Positions 17,725 through 27,045 of a DNA stretch of 55,280 nt are shown piece after piece. This stretch comes from a bacterium. Lineage in GTDB: Bacteria; UBP14; UBA6098; JAFGQG01. Made by a program: the position numbers and the translations under genes. Where the stretch lies: assembly GCA_016935765.1 (NCBI GenBank), contig JAFGQG010000029.1, forward strand, positions 1 to 55,280. Reading direction: 5' to 3'. The notes under the pieces were generated by a model. The model had not been told where the DNA came from. It made no database searches and saw only the letters and a program-made list of their open reading frames with translations. How positions within the stretch are numbered: the stretch's first letter is position 1; each line of letters starts with the position of its first letter.

Positions 17725-20700
17725 ATGCGAAGGATTACACTTGCTATAGTTTTGTTTTTGATTCTTATTCCATTTATGCTCTTCAGTGAACCCTGGCGTG
17801 TTGACTTGGTAGTAAATACGGAGGGTTTTGATTTTGATTTAACTATAGGAACATCACCTGGGTGTTCCTGGCATTATGATGCCGGAATTGACGTTAGCTT
17901 CCCAATTCCGCCTCCAGTTAATCCTTATGCATTTTTTCCTCTTGATGATCCTGACATGCCGCATATCACGATGTTAACAGGTGATATCAGAGCTGAGGGG
18001 GAGGAGACTTATACCTGGGAGGTGCACTTAGAACGTGGTGACAGACCTCAAACGCTTTACTGGAATCCCCAGTTATTACCGAGAGGGAGTTTCATGGCTT
18101 CTGCGCATTATCCCGGTGTGGATCCCACAGATTGGGTAAACATGCGCGGCTCCCGTTCCTTAGGGTTTATGCCTGCACAGGTTGTTACGATTGAATATAC
18201 GCCTGATGGAGAAGCTGGAACCTCAGCGCCCTATGCTGAGAATTGGGATCCGGTTCCTCTATCGACAGGCAATGTCCCCAACGCAACGGTATCCGTTACC
18301 CTGATCGACGACGAGACTGGCGTGAATACAAGTTCGCTGGAGTTCTATGTGCTGGGCGAAGATGTAACTGATGAAGTTACTTTCACTATCGCCTCCGGAG
18401 AGATGTCGATAGAGTATCTACCTGATGAGGGATATCCGCTTGGCATGTGGGTCGATGTAAGGGTTGTGGCAGCTGACCTTGCTTTTCCGCCAAATATTCT
18501 TGATGAGACGATGACTTTCAGGACAACCGAGGATCCCTTCTATATGCCGGAATGGGAAGTTGCACTTAATGTTTGGTCATCTAATGAAGGTGATACTTCC
18601 TTTTTTGATTTATCATTTGGTGGAGATCCCCGGGCTACTGCTGGGTTCAATTTCGGGTATGATTTAGCGCTGCCCCCCGCTCCTCCAAGTGAACCGTACG
18701 CCTATTTCCCGCTGTCTGACTCCATCTTTCCTTATTATACAATGTTGTCGAGGGATATTCATAATTCCAACATGGGTATCGATTACTGGAAGATAATGGT
18801 TGGTAATTCGCGTATGTACAATGGAATTTCCTGGAATGCAGGTGATCTTCCTGTGAATTATACGTTCCAGATAGGCGCTGCCTATCCTGCTACGATGCCG
18901 GATGAATGGTTCAATATGTCCGAGATAACCTCCCTGACTGATGTCATGATAGGGAAGATAATATGGATAAAAGCCACTAAGGAAGTTGTGGATACTATAC
19001 CGCCTGTGATTTACGATTGGAGCCCCGAGGACGGCGCGGTAAGCGTTTCAGTCAGTACGAATATCTCGGTTTATATTTCAGACTACGAGAGCGGAGTGGA
19101 TGAAGGTACCGTAACCATGTCAGTAAATGGTGACGATGTTACCAGTTCTCTCGTAATTGAGGTTTATGAGGATTATGTTTGGGTTTTCTATGATCCACCG
19201 TATGATTTTCCGCAGATGACAACTATCGAAGTTACGGTCGGTGTTTACGATCTGGCAACACCAGCTAATTTGGGAACCGCTACAATTCATTTTACGACGG
19301 GATACTTTCTTGCTCCCGAATGGTTCGATACCTTGTTTATTCATACACAGGAGTCACCTGATGATGATACAATGACATTTCAGCTTGTATTTGGCGCGGA
19401 TGAGGTAGGCACTGATGGATTCGATGCTGGATTGGATATGATATCCCCTCCAATGCCTCCCGGGGATAACCCGTTCGCATACTTCCAGATCGATGATCCG
19501 ACCTTTCCTATGCTGCTGCGAGACATCAGGTACTCGAGAGCGGAATCCCTCTACTGGACTGCCATGCTATTGAATTATTCCTACGATCCATCAACTACTA
19601 ACTGGCTGTCGTGGCATAGTGAACTCCTTCCACCAGTCGGGAATTTTTATATTGGATACACAGATTTTGCGAATCCTCCTGAAGAATGGCATGATATGAG
19701 AAGGATATCGCGTTTCAATTTCACTGGCGCGGGTAGAGCAATTATCCATTTCTGGCTAACAGGTCCGGAAAGATGGTGTCTATCAGGTATAGTAACGCTT
19801 TCGGATTCTCCCCACGACCTCTCCGGGACGATCGTAAGCTGCCCGGAACTTGAAATTTCAGCCACTACTGATTCAACAGGACACTTCGAATTATGTGAAA
19901 TACCATCAGGAACGTACCAATTCCAGGTATCGCATGATGGATACAATACCGTAAATCAGAGTATTGCTATATTATCTGACGTTTATCACGATTTTAACCT
20001 GACTTTAACAACCTACAATGTGTATGGCATTGCAACTTTGGAAGGCGTTCCCGAAGAAGAGCATGATGGCACCATGGTAACGCTGAATGGTGATACTGCC
20101 TATACCAATGAGGATGGCAACTATTTCTTCTCTAATGTGGTCCCGGGAGAATATACGCTGACATTCAGCCACTTTGGGTACACTATTATTGAGACTGTAA
20201 TAACCGTTGTAAATTCAAATGTAGTTGTCAATGTTGAATTAAGCATGCAAAAAGGAAGGATCTACGGGGTTGTAACACTTGAAGGTGAAGACCCGCTTAA
20301 TGGTACCCTGGTGATTCTGGATGGAACGGATTCGGCATATACGAACAATTTCGGTGAATTCATGTTCCCAAATCTCCCAATGTACCAGACATACGATCTA
20401 TCTCTGCAAAGGGAAAATTACCAAACGGTCGATACTTCAATTTACCTGGATGATATCGAAGTCGTAGTGAACATCTTCATGTTGTTTAAGCGTTACGATA
20501 TATGCGGTGTGGTTCAATCATCCGATGAAGAGCCACTAGCCGGAAGTATTGTGCATATAAGCATTACTGCTATGGATTCTATAATCACCGGTGAAGATGG
20601 CAGCTTCTGTTTCATGGATTTGCTTCCCGGAGAATACACTATCACAGTTTACCACTTTGACTATGGAGGTTTTGATACGACCTTATTCCTGAACAGGGAT

Positions 20701-22041
20701 GTGATGTTGGATATCACCTTGTTTAGTTCTGCCCCACCGTTGAATCCTCCGCGCAACTTAAGCGTCGTGAACGGCTTGAATCAAAGAGTGCCTATGAGCT
20801 GGGATCCACCTGAAGCTACAGCAGCAACTCTCATCGGCTATATCATATATCAAGGAATAGGCAGCTGGATAGATAGTATCGGATACGTAAGTGGTTGGGC
20901 AACGAGTTATATCGATTTTGGATTAAGCAACTGGATTCCAAGAACTTATTGGGTCGCGGCGCTTTATGAAGAAGGATTGAGTGATTATTCAAACTGGGCT
21001 CTGGGAACACCCACTCCGAATGAAGGACACTCTGATGTGTTGGTATATGATTTTGATAATGGCGCTACTCTCTGCTCAGGAAGTACTGAAGGGGTTGAAG
21101 CTGCCCACTCAAGGATGCTCGAAACTTTTAATGTTATCCACGATGTAACTGAGCAGGATGCCCCCCTTGACGATTACAATTTACTTGAATATATTGCTGT
21201 TTTTGTTGGTACCGGAGTATATGATTTAAACCAGACCGAGATAAGGGATGAAGACCTTTGGAAATTGGCGGAGTATCTGGAAGCAGGTGGAAGGATTTAC
21301 TGGGAAGGCGCTGACTTCGGCTTTGATTACTACTACCACGGCGAAGACAGCCCGATATCAAGGCAGCTTTACGGGATGTTCGGCATCGAATTTCATGGAG
21401 ATGGAGATCCTGACTCGAACGTTTCGAGACTGAGAGGCGGTGTCGGCTTCTTCGGTGCGCCTGTGAATGTGGATTACCCGATCGGCACACCTGCAGATAG
21501 GTTCATTGATGTAATCGAACCCGCAGGAAGTGAAATTATAATGGTGTCTCATAGAGGAAGACCGGATTCGACTACCAACAGGATTGCAGCTTATCAAACT
21601 CCAAGATGGAGAACAGTATATTCCGCCATATATCTGGGAGCAATAATTGATAGGGAACACCCTCATACGCAATATTACATTATGGGTAAGATATTCGAAT
21701 TTCTGACCGGGATCGAAGTAGTTTACCCGGGAATATCCGAGCTGAAACTACCCGAGAAGCCTGATAGATATACGTTGTCTAATAACTACCCGAATCCATT
21801 CAACTTAAACACCTATATTTCGTTTGGTCTTGTTGAGAATGCGGATGTTGAACTGGTTATCAATGATGTGCTTGGAAATGAAGTAAATACACTGCTATCC
21901 CAGGCATTGCCATCTGGTTATTACGTTGTTGACTGGAATGGAAGAGACCAGTATAATAATGAAGTACCCAGTGGAATTTATTTCTACACACTTAGGGCTG
22001 GTGAAGTTACGTTAACCAAGCGCATGATGGTTGTGAAATAG
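17725..22041 (+). CDS. Secreted modular protein, Cys-poor paralog: 3 module A, Ig-like, 4 CpReg-like, FN3, GATase-like, sorting domain (1438 aa)
   Basis: The ATG lies 8 bases after GGAGG and opens a signal peptide of about 21 residues (MRRITLAIVLFLILIPFMLF). Three module A copies lie at about 23-165, 275-420 and 530-680, separated by Ig-like domains (WSPEDGAVSVSVSTNISV and the like). Four carboxypeptidase-regulatory-like repeats cover about 683-1008 (CLSGIVTLSD, VYGIATLEG, IYGVVTLEG, DICGVVQSS). An FN3 domain follows at about 1009-1100, then a GATase-like module from about 1106 to 1335 (VLVYDFDNG, IAVFVGTGVYD, GGRIYWEGADFGFDY), and the sorting domain at about 1349-1438 ending KRMMVVK. The domain order is the same as in the gene at 9339, so the two arose by duplication. 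This one has few Cys. The GATase-like assignment is a fold guess from the beta-strand and GxDF pattern; no catalytic Cys is evident. Confidence 0.87.
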   Translation: MRRITLAIVLFLILIPFMLFSEPWRVDLVVNTEGFDFDLTIGTSPGCSWHYDAGIDVSFPIPPPVNPYAFFPLDDPDMPHITMLTGDIRAEGEETYTWEVHLERGDRPQTLYWNPQLLPRGSFMASAHYPGVDPTDWVNMRGSRSLGFMPAQVVTIEYTPDGEAGTSAPYAENWDPVPLSTGNVPNATVSVTLIDDETGVNTSSLEFYVLGEDVTDEVTFTIASGEMSIEYLPDEGYPLGMWVDVRVVAADLAFPPNILDETMTFRTTEDPFYMPEWEVALNVWSSNEGDTSFFDLSFGGDPRATAGFNFGYDLALPPAPPSEPYAYFPLSDSIFPYYTMLSRDIHNSNMGIDYWKIMVGNSRMYNGISWNAGDLPVNYTFQIGAAYPATMPDEWFNMSEITSLTDVMIGKIIWIKATKEVVDTIPPVIYDWSPEDGAVSVSVSTNISVYISDYESGVDEGTVTMSVNGDDVTSSLVIEVYEDYVWVFYDPPYDFPQMTTIEVTVGVYDLATPANLGTATIHFTTGYFLAPEWFDTLFIHTQESPDDDTMTFQLVFGADEVGTDGFDAGLDMISPPMPPGDNPFAYFQIDDPTFPMLLRDIRYSRAESLYWTAMLLNYSYDPSTTNWLSWHSELLPPVGNFYIGYTDFANPPEEWHDMRRISRFNFTGAGRAIIHFWLTGPERWCLSGIVTLSDSPHDLSGTIVSCPELEISATTDSTGHFELCEIPSGTYQFQVSHDGYNTVNQSIAILSDVYHDFNLTLTTYNVYGIATLEGVPEEEHDGTMVTLNGDTAYTNEDGNYFFSNVVPGEYTLTFSHFGYTIIETVITVVNSNVVVNVELSMQKGRIYGVVTLEGEDPLNGTLVILDGTDSAYTNNFGEFMFPNLPMYQTYDLSLQRENYQTVDTSIYLDDIEVVVNIFMLFKRYDICGVVQSSDEEPLAGSIVHISITAMDSIITGEDGSFCFMDLLPGEYTITVYHFDYGGFDTTLFLNRDVMLDITLFSSAPPLNPPRNLSVVNGLNQRVPMSWDPPEATAATLIGYIIYQGIGSWIDSIGYVSGWATSYIDFGLSNWIPRTYWVAALYEEGLSDYSNWALGTPTPNEGHSDVLVYDFDNGATLCSGSTEGVEAAHSRMLETFNVIHDVTEQDAPLDDYNLLEYIAVFVGTGVYDLNQTEIRDEDLWKLAEYLEAGGRIYWEGADFGFDYYYHGEDSPISRQLYGMFGIEFHGDGDPDSNVSRLRGGVGFFGAPVNVDYPIGTPADRFIDVIEPAGSEIIMVSHRGRPDSTTNRIAAYQTPRWRTVYSAIYLGAIIDREHPHTQYYIMGKIFEFLTGIEVVYPGISELKLPEKPDRYTLSNNYPNPFNLNTYISFGLVENADVELVINDVLGNEVNTLLSQALPSGYYVVDWNGRDQYNNEVPSGIYFYTLRAGEVTLTKRMMVVK

Positions 22042-22069
22042 AATAATATAATCGTGATATAAAAATGAT

Positions 22070-22102
22070 AAAGGCATTCTCTTCCCGAGGATGCCTTTTT
22101 TT
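22070..22102 (+). terminator. Rho-independent terminator after the 1438-aa secreted protein gene
   Basis: AAGGCATTCTC pairs with GAGGATGCCTT through a TTCCC loop (one wobble pair), followed by a run of T. It starts 29 bases after the stop codon. Confidence 0.9.
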
Positions 22103-22132
22103 ATATTTTTTTTCTAATAGTATAGGGAGTGA

Positions 22133-22204
22133 CATGGATTTCTCGACAAGCAACCCTAAATTGTCATTTCGAACCCCCCTTATTTCACGGGTGAGAAATC
22201 TAAC
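22133..22204 (+). repeat. ~75-bp dispersed repeat, copy 1
   Basis: It begins with GGATTTCTCGACAAGC and ends with GGGTGAGAAATC, so its ends are inverted (ATTTCTC against GAGAAAT). The middle reads GTCATTTCGAACCCC. It is nearly identical to the copy at 22285-22361. Confidence 0.85.
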
Positions 22205-22222
22205 CAAACAGGAAGTTTGGTT
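22202..22222. repeat. Small hairpin with AGGAA loop (copy 1)
   Basis: An 8-bp perfect stem, AACCAAAC against GTTTGGTT, closed by the loop AGGAA. It follows the ~75-bp repeat copy 1 directly. The loop is the same as in the hairpin at 22570, but the stem bases differ in a compensating way. Confidence 0.8.
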
Positions 22223-22284
22223 TTGGGAATTTGAAACAAACTCCACTATAAAGGTTATTATTTACCGATGTTTATATATCATTG

Positions 22285-22361
22285 ATGACATAGGTTTCTC
22301 GACAAGCAACCCTAAATTGTCATTTCGAACCCCTCTTATTTCATGGGTGAGAAATCTATGT
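22285..22361 (+). repeat. ~75-bp dispersed repeat, copy 2
   Basis: The same unit as at 22133: TTTCTCGACAAGCAACCC, then GTCATTTCGAACCCC, ending GGGTGAGAAATC. A few base differences separate the two copies. A third partial unit, TAGATTTCTCGACAAG, lies about 35 bases further on. Confidence 0.85.
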
Positions 22362-22569
22362 AATAGAGTCATTTTAAGCATGGTCAAATACTCACATAGA
22401 TTTCTCGACAAGTTATAATTATCTCATTTTATTTACCTGTTATGGAGTGTTATGAAAACCCCTTTGAAAAAATGTTCGGTCTCGAAATGACAAAAGTGGA
22501 GCATCTGGGTTGATCGCAGTGATTACGCTTATGACACGGGAAATAAAATCCTCGTCATTTCAGAGGCTT

Positions 22570-22588
22570 AACGAACAGGAAGTTCGTT
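22570..22588. repeat. Small hairpin with AGGAA loop (copy 2)
   Basis: A 7-bp perfect stem, AACGAAC against GTTCGTT, with loop AGGAA. It lies just after a GTCATTTCAGAGG fragment and before TATGTCATGCCGCGC. Confidence 0.8.
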
Positions 22589-22709
22589 TTGTATGTCATG
22601 CCGCGCCCGGTAACTGAAGGTTGACGAAATCTCACAAATTGAATTTTGCTATGAAACAAGAAGTTCCTGAGATTATGTGTTGGATTAGTAAGCCTATGGG
22701 ATTGATTTA

Positions 22710-22751
22710 AATCAGCGAACGCTGATTAACCAGCAGGATCGCTTCTGCGAT
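22710..22751. repeat. Pair of adjacent small hairpins
   Basis: AATCAGC-GAAC-GCTGATT (22710-22727) and ATCGC-TTCT-GCGAT (22738-22751) are perfect short stems with four-base loops, ten bases apart. They are about 80-120 bases downstream of the efflux operon stop on the - strand. They might help end that transcript, but no T-run follows on that strand. Confidence 0.7.
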
Positions 22752-22833
22752 TGATAGTGTTAATGGGAGGTGTTACGTTTTTTTCTTTTTCTTCCTCAAT
22801 AGACATTAGAAAATCGTCAATTGTAAATCAAAT

Positions 22834-25800
22834 TCATTCCTCCCCGTGAAGCAATCTATTGATTGATGTCTTTATATTTACTGCCAAACCTTCGAGAAGC
22901 AGATAGACTATCGGTATGATGTAGAGGGTTAGGAACGTAGCAGTGATCAATCCGCCAATTATCGAGACTGCAAGAGCTGAACGGAATTCTGAGCCCTCAG
23001 ACCGCGATAGAGCAAGGGGCACCATGCCGAGTATCGTTGTGGTAGCGGTCATTAAAATCGGTCTTAAACGTACTCTCCCCGCCTCTATGACAGCATTCAG
23101 CTTGTTTAAGCCATCCTTGCGCAACTTGTTTATGTAATCTATTAATACTATGCCGTTATTCACGGCAATTCCAGCAAGAACAAGAATCCCGAGACCGGAT
23201 GGGAGACACAAAGTCTTTCCAGTGATAAAAAGCATGAAGGAAACCCCAATTATAGATAACGGTATCGTGAACATAATAACGAACGGGTGTATGAATGATT
23301 CGAACTGTGACGCCATAACCATGTAAACCAGCAGCAATGCGAGTAAAAATGCAAAGAAGAGGGTAACGAAGGTATCTACCATCAGTTTATATTCCCCTCC
23401 TATCTCATAAGAATAGCCGGTAGGGAATACGCCCTGATCTTTGAGCTTATTCACTAATTTGTTTACATCCCTGGTTGTGCTTCTTAGGTCTCGACCGACC
23501 ACGTTCATTGTGACAGAAACTTTTCGCGATTGGTTCTCCCGTGTGATTTTAATAGGACCTTCACCGTATTTGAGGTCCGCTACCAGGTTTAAAGGCACGG
23601 TTTTGCCTAACCTGTTATATATTGGCAGGTTAGCCAGGTCGCTAAAGGAGTTCCGGTCAGACTCGCTTAGCCTAACCTTTATATCCACTTCGCTCTTCGC
23701 ATCTTTAAATCTGCCAGCATTAGTGCCGATAGTATAGGTCTGAATAGTGCTGGCAATTTCCCCTACTGTTAATCCGTAGAATGCGGCTTTTTCCCTATCG
23801 ATCTTTATCTGGATCTCCGGTTTACCCTCCTGAAGGGATAACTCCACATCAGCAACACCATCTATTTCTTTAACGTTGTTTACAACGATAGAACCGATTT
23901 CTTTAAGTGTATTCAGATCGTTTCCGTATATTTTAATATCAATTGGCGCTTGCTCCATTTCTCCCCCCATCATTGCGCCGCTCATATCTTGTATTATTAT
24001 TTTGGCTCCCTTGATCGGAGGCATGGAGGACCTGACATATTCAGTAAGCTCACTTGAGGATATATTCCTGTCTTTTTTATCTACAAGCCTGACGAAGAAA
24101 TTTCCTTCGCTAACTCCCGGCGAAGCCTGTCCGAAAGCTACGTCGTACTGGCTTGCTTCACTTACTCCAATATTTATTCCGGCGAGAAGCACCGCAGGAT
24201 GCTTCAGCATTTTTTTCTCTATCTGCGATATAATGTGATCTGTCTCGCTTATTTCAGTTCCGGGAGGCAACTTAATGAATCCCTGCATCATGGATGCATC
24301 AAATTCCGGCATAAATTCACCGCCTACAACAAATAGCAGAAAGATGGAAACTCCGAGGAGAACCACGGTAAACGATAAAACCAGCCAGCGCGCTTTGATG
24401 ACCTTTTTAAGAGATTGTGTATATGCGCTTTGTAATTTATTGAACCATGTAAACCTCTTGTATCCGTATTGGCGTTTTTTGAATATGATGGATGCTATCA
24501 TAGGAACAAGGGTCAGAGCGACGAAGAGAGATGCTAAAAGCGAGAACGAAACGGTTAGGGCTAAACCCTTTGCGAGTCTGCTTATGATTCCCTTGAAGAA
24601 AATTACCGGGAGGAATACCGATATAGTGGTGAATGTTGAGGCAGCAATAGCCATTCCGACTTCGGAAGCGCCGCGTTTTGCAGCGGTATAACGGTCAATT
24701 CCCTCGATACTAAGATGGCGGAAAATGTTCTCGATAACTACAATGGAATTATCCACGAGCATGCCCACACCGAGAGCCAGACCGACAAGGGTTATCAGGT
24801 TGAACGTGTAACCCGCAAAATATATGGGGATGAAGGTAGCGATGATAGATAACGGAATTGCGACTGCGATCGCGAATGTAGGTCTGAGATTTTTCAGGAA
24901 AAACAGGATAACCAGTATAGCCAAAACTGCGCCCATAATTGCGTTGCTGCCGGTTTTCTTGGTTACGAAATTGATGAATTCCGCCTGGTCAAAAAGGTTT
25001 TCGATTACTATTTCTTTTGGTAATACTTTCTTGATGTTTTCGATTTCCTTGGATACTTTGTTTGCAACGGATACCGTATTAGCTCCTGATTCCTTGGATA
25101 CCATCAGAAAAATGCAGTCTTCGCCCTGTATTCTTACCCGATCCCTGATGTCAGGATGAGTATCTTTTATCTCAGCGATATTTTTTAAGTAGATAGGGAT
25201 ACCTTTTTCAGTTGCGCCAATTATAGTATTGCCAATTTCTTCCAGCGATTCATATTCTCCGATGGAACGGACGAGATATTCGGTGTGCCGCTGAACGATG
25301 TAGCCAGCCGGCATATTGAGGTTGTTGAATCTGATAGCCTGTATAATAGTATTTGGATTAAGTTTAAGGTTTTCAATTTTCGCCTTGTCCAGTTCGATTT
25401 CGATGATCCTGAGTTTCCCGCCGATGACGGTTGCCTGGGCAACGCCGTCCAGTCTTTCAAGCCTATCTTTAACCACATCATTTATCAGCTCTCTGAGTTT
25501 GCCTGTGTCTTCATATCCCTTTACAGCATAAACATTTATGGGCATCATAGAGAAATCGAATTTTAATACGATCGGTTCTGATATCTCCTCGGGAAGGTAA
25601 TCCTTGAATAAACTTATCCTGTCGCGGATATCCTGCGCTGCGAAATCGAGGTTCGTTCCCCACTCGAATTCGACCATGACTGCAGAAACGCCTTCCTGGG
25701 AAAGAGATGTTACTTTTTTCACGCGGCTGACCGTGGAAATGTTCTCCTCTATAAGCTTGGTAACGAACTCCTCTATCTCCATGGGGGAAGCGCCTTCGTA

Positions 25801-25950
25801 GAATGTCAACACGGAAATGATCGGGTAACCGAGGTCCGGGATCAGCTCCAGACCAATCTGGGAGTAAGCAATGATACCGACAACCACAATTATCCCGATC
25901 ATCATGGTGATCGTAACCGGTTTGCTGACAGAAAAACTTGGCAGATTCAT
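22834..25950 (-). CDS. RND-family efflux transporter, inner-membrane subunit (AcrB/HAE1-like, 1038 aa)
   Basis: The proton-driven inner-membrane pump of a tripartite drug or solute export system. The length fits the family. An N-terminal anchor helix (VTITMMIGIIVVVGIIAYS) precedes IGLELIPDLGYP and the porter motif region LDFAAQDIRDRI. The TM4 relay segment GLALGVGMLVDNSIVVIEN holds the expected Asp, with Asn where AcrB has a second Asp. The second half repeats the plan (VPLNLVADL, then VMASQFESFIHPF and LVLAGIAVNNGIVLIDYIN). The start ATG overlaps the stop of the upstream adaptor gene by four bases (ATGA), so the two are translationally coupled. Substrate cannot be read from the sequence. It is the last gene of the operon. 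Confidence 0.95.
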   Translation of the reverse strand: MNLPSFSVSKPVTITMMIGIIVVVGIIAYSQIGLELIPDLGYPIISVLTFYEGASPMEIEEFVTKLIEENISTVSRVKKVTSLSQEGVSAVMVEFEWGTNLDFAAQDIRDRISLFKDYLPEEISEPIVLKFDFSMMPINVYAVKGYEDTGKLRELINDVVKDRLERLDGVAQATVIGGKLRIIEIELDKAKIENLKLNPNTIIQAIRFNNLNMPAGYIVQRHTEYLVRSIGEYESLEEIGNTIIGATEKGIPIYLKNIAEIKDTHPDIRDRVRIQGEDCIFLMVSKESGANTVSVANKVSKEIENIKKVLPKEIVIENLFDQAEFINFVTKKTGSNAIMGAVLAILVILFFLKNLRPTFAIAVAIPLSIIATFIPIYFAGYTFNLITLVGLALGVGMLVDNSIVVIENIFRHLSIEGIDRYTAAKRGASEVGMAIAASTFTTISVFLPVIFFKGIISRLAKGLALTVSFSLLASLFVALTLVPMIASIIFKKRQYGYKRFTWFNKLQSAYTQSLKKVIKARWLVLSFTVVLLGVSIFLLFVVGGEFMPEFDASMMQGFIKLPPGTEISETDHIISQIEKKMLKHPAVLLAGINIGVSEASQYDVAFGQASPGVSEGNFFVRLVDKKDRNISSSELTEYVRSSMPPIKGAKIIIQDMSGAMMGGEMEQAPIDIKIYGNDLNTLKEIGSIVVNNVKEIDGVADVELSLQEGKPEIQIKIDREKAAFYGLTVGEIASTIQTYTIGTNAGRFKDAKSEVDIKVRLSESDRNSFSDLANLPIYNRLGKTVPLNLVADLKYGEGPIKITRENQSRKVSVTMNVVGRDLRSTTRDVNKLVNKLKDQGVFPTGYSYEIGGEYKLMVDTFVTLFFAFLLALLLVYMVMASQFESFIHPFVIMFTIPLSIIGVSFMLFITGKTLCLPSGLGILVLAGIAVNNGIVLIDYINKLRKDGLNKLNAVIEAGRVRLRPILMTATTTILGMVPLALSRSEGSEFRSALAVSIIGGLITATFLTLYIIPIVYLLLEGLAVNIKTSINRLLHGEE

Positions 25951-27014
25951 TTGGATACTCCTTGGTTAACTGATGAGCTGTAATTCCTGTTTATTCTAAC
26001 TTCAAGCCCGTCGATCAGCCCGGTTACTCCTTTTACGACAACAAGGTCTCCCGGATTTAAACCGCTTGTCACTTCTGCTTTTTTTTCGGTCTGAATACCC
26101 AACTTGATATTACGTTGTTTGATAAAGTTGTCTTTCACGACAAACGCGAGTGTATCCGAGACAACGGCTTCCTGAGGAATAATAATAGCGTTCTCTTTCT
26201 CGGCGATTACCACGTCAGCTTTCGCAACGATCCCGCTTTCAAGTATTTTATTTGTGTTGGGGACTTTCAGCGTAACCTCGAACGTACCTGAAAGCCTGTC
26301 AGCTACCGATTTTTTGTTGGAGACTACCCCATTAAAAACGGAATCTGAGTAAGTATCGACAGTAATATAAACCTTCTGGCCCACATAGACCTTGTTTATG
26401 TTCTTGTCTGACACGTGGATATCGAGTTCCATTGTGTCAATATTAACCAGTGTAATAATCCCGCTTCCACCTGCGCCGAAACCCAGAGCCATGAATACTT
26501 CGTTTTCTTCCTTCGAAATGTTCTCGACGATCCCTGAGAATGGAGCGTATATCTTTGTGTTATCAGATGCAAGCGTGTATGCTGCTTTTGCGGTCTCATA
26601 AGCAGCTTGAACCTGATCGTATTGCTGCTGGGTTATCGCGCCTTTCTCGTGAAGTGTCTGCAGCCTCTCCCACTCCTTCTCGATTGCCGCGTATTGCGCT
26701 TCAGCTTGCTTTAACTGCGAAGGATTCATTTTGACTAATAACGCGCCCTTTTTAACCTGTTCACCTTTGCTTACATATAACTTTTCAACTATTCCGCCCA
26801 TTTGTGGTCCGAGGTCCACGCTTTTTATAGGTTGCAGAATACCAGTGTATTTCAGGACCTCCGAAAGCTTTCCCTCAGTTGCTTCATCAACGTCAACATC
26901 CAGGATTATTTTGTCCTCCGCTTCCCTTGCCTTCCCCTTAGAGTCGCAACCATAAGCAAATATCAAAATTGATAATAATGCTAGGGTAAGGAATACTTTT
27001 ATAATATTATGCAT
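25947..27014 (-). CDS. RND efflux periplasmic adaptor lipoprotein (AcrA/MFP-like, 355 aa)
   Basis: The membrane-fusion subunit that links the RND pump to the TolC-like channel. I chose the ATG at 27014 because GGAGG (27027-27023 on the - strand) lies 8 bases upstream. The longer frame from 27053 would overlap the upstream gene by 8 bases and has no comparable site. From this start the protein opens with a lipoprotein signal ending AYGC, making Cys23 the likely lipidated residue. Next come the barrel-sandwich half motifs (VDLGPQMGGIVEKLYVSKGEQVKKGALLVKMN in two parts), a coiled-coil hairpin (about residues 90-150: KQAEAQYAAIEKEWERLQTL, QQQYDQVQAAYETAKAAY), the second lipoyl half (IYAPFSGIVENI), then a beta-barrel and a membrane-proximal domain (NPGDLVVVKGVTGLIDG). 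Confidence 0.93.
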   Translation of the reverse strand: MHNIIKVFLTLALLSILIFAYGCDSKGKAREAEDKIILDVDVDEATEGKLSEVLKYTGILQPIKSVDLGPQMGGIVEKLYVSKGEQVKKGALLVKMNPSQLKQAEAQYAAIEKEWERLQTLHEKGAITQQQYDQVQAAYETAKAAYTLASDNTKIYAPFSGIVENISKEENEVFMALGFGAGGSGIITLVNIDTMELDIHVSDKNINKVYVGQKVYITVDTYSDSVFNGVVSNKKSVADRLSGTFEVTLKVPNTNKILESGIVAKADVVIAEKENAIIIPQEAVVSDTLAFVVKDNFIKQRNIKLGIQTEKKAEVTSGLNPGDLVVVKGVTGLIDGLEVRINRNYSSSVNQGVSK

Positions 27015-27045
27015 TCGTTTAGCCTCCATAATTATGGAAATATTT

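Larger units (their letters stand above)
22103..22833. other. Repeat-rich non-coding region between convergent genes
   Basis: A stretch of about 730 bases between the + strand secreted protein genes and the - strand efflux operon. It holds two copies of a ~75-bp repeat, a third half copy (around 22395-22413) and at least four small perfect hairpins. Fragments of GTCATTTC and GTCATGCC type are also present. A short open frame crossing the two repeat copies has no protein-like features and I do not call it. No clear terminator for the efflux operon is visible. Confidence 0.7.

Noticed and set aside
22133..22413. Possible CRISPR array
   Set aside because: Only two full copies of a 75-bp unit, with a single spacer of unsuitable length and no cas genes.
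22065..22418. A 117-aa frame on the + strand
   Set aside because: It spans a terminator and the two copies of the ~75-bp repeat; its sequence repeats because the DNA repeats.
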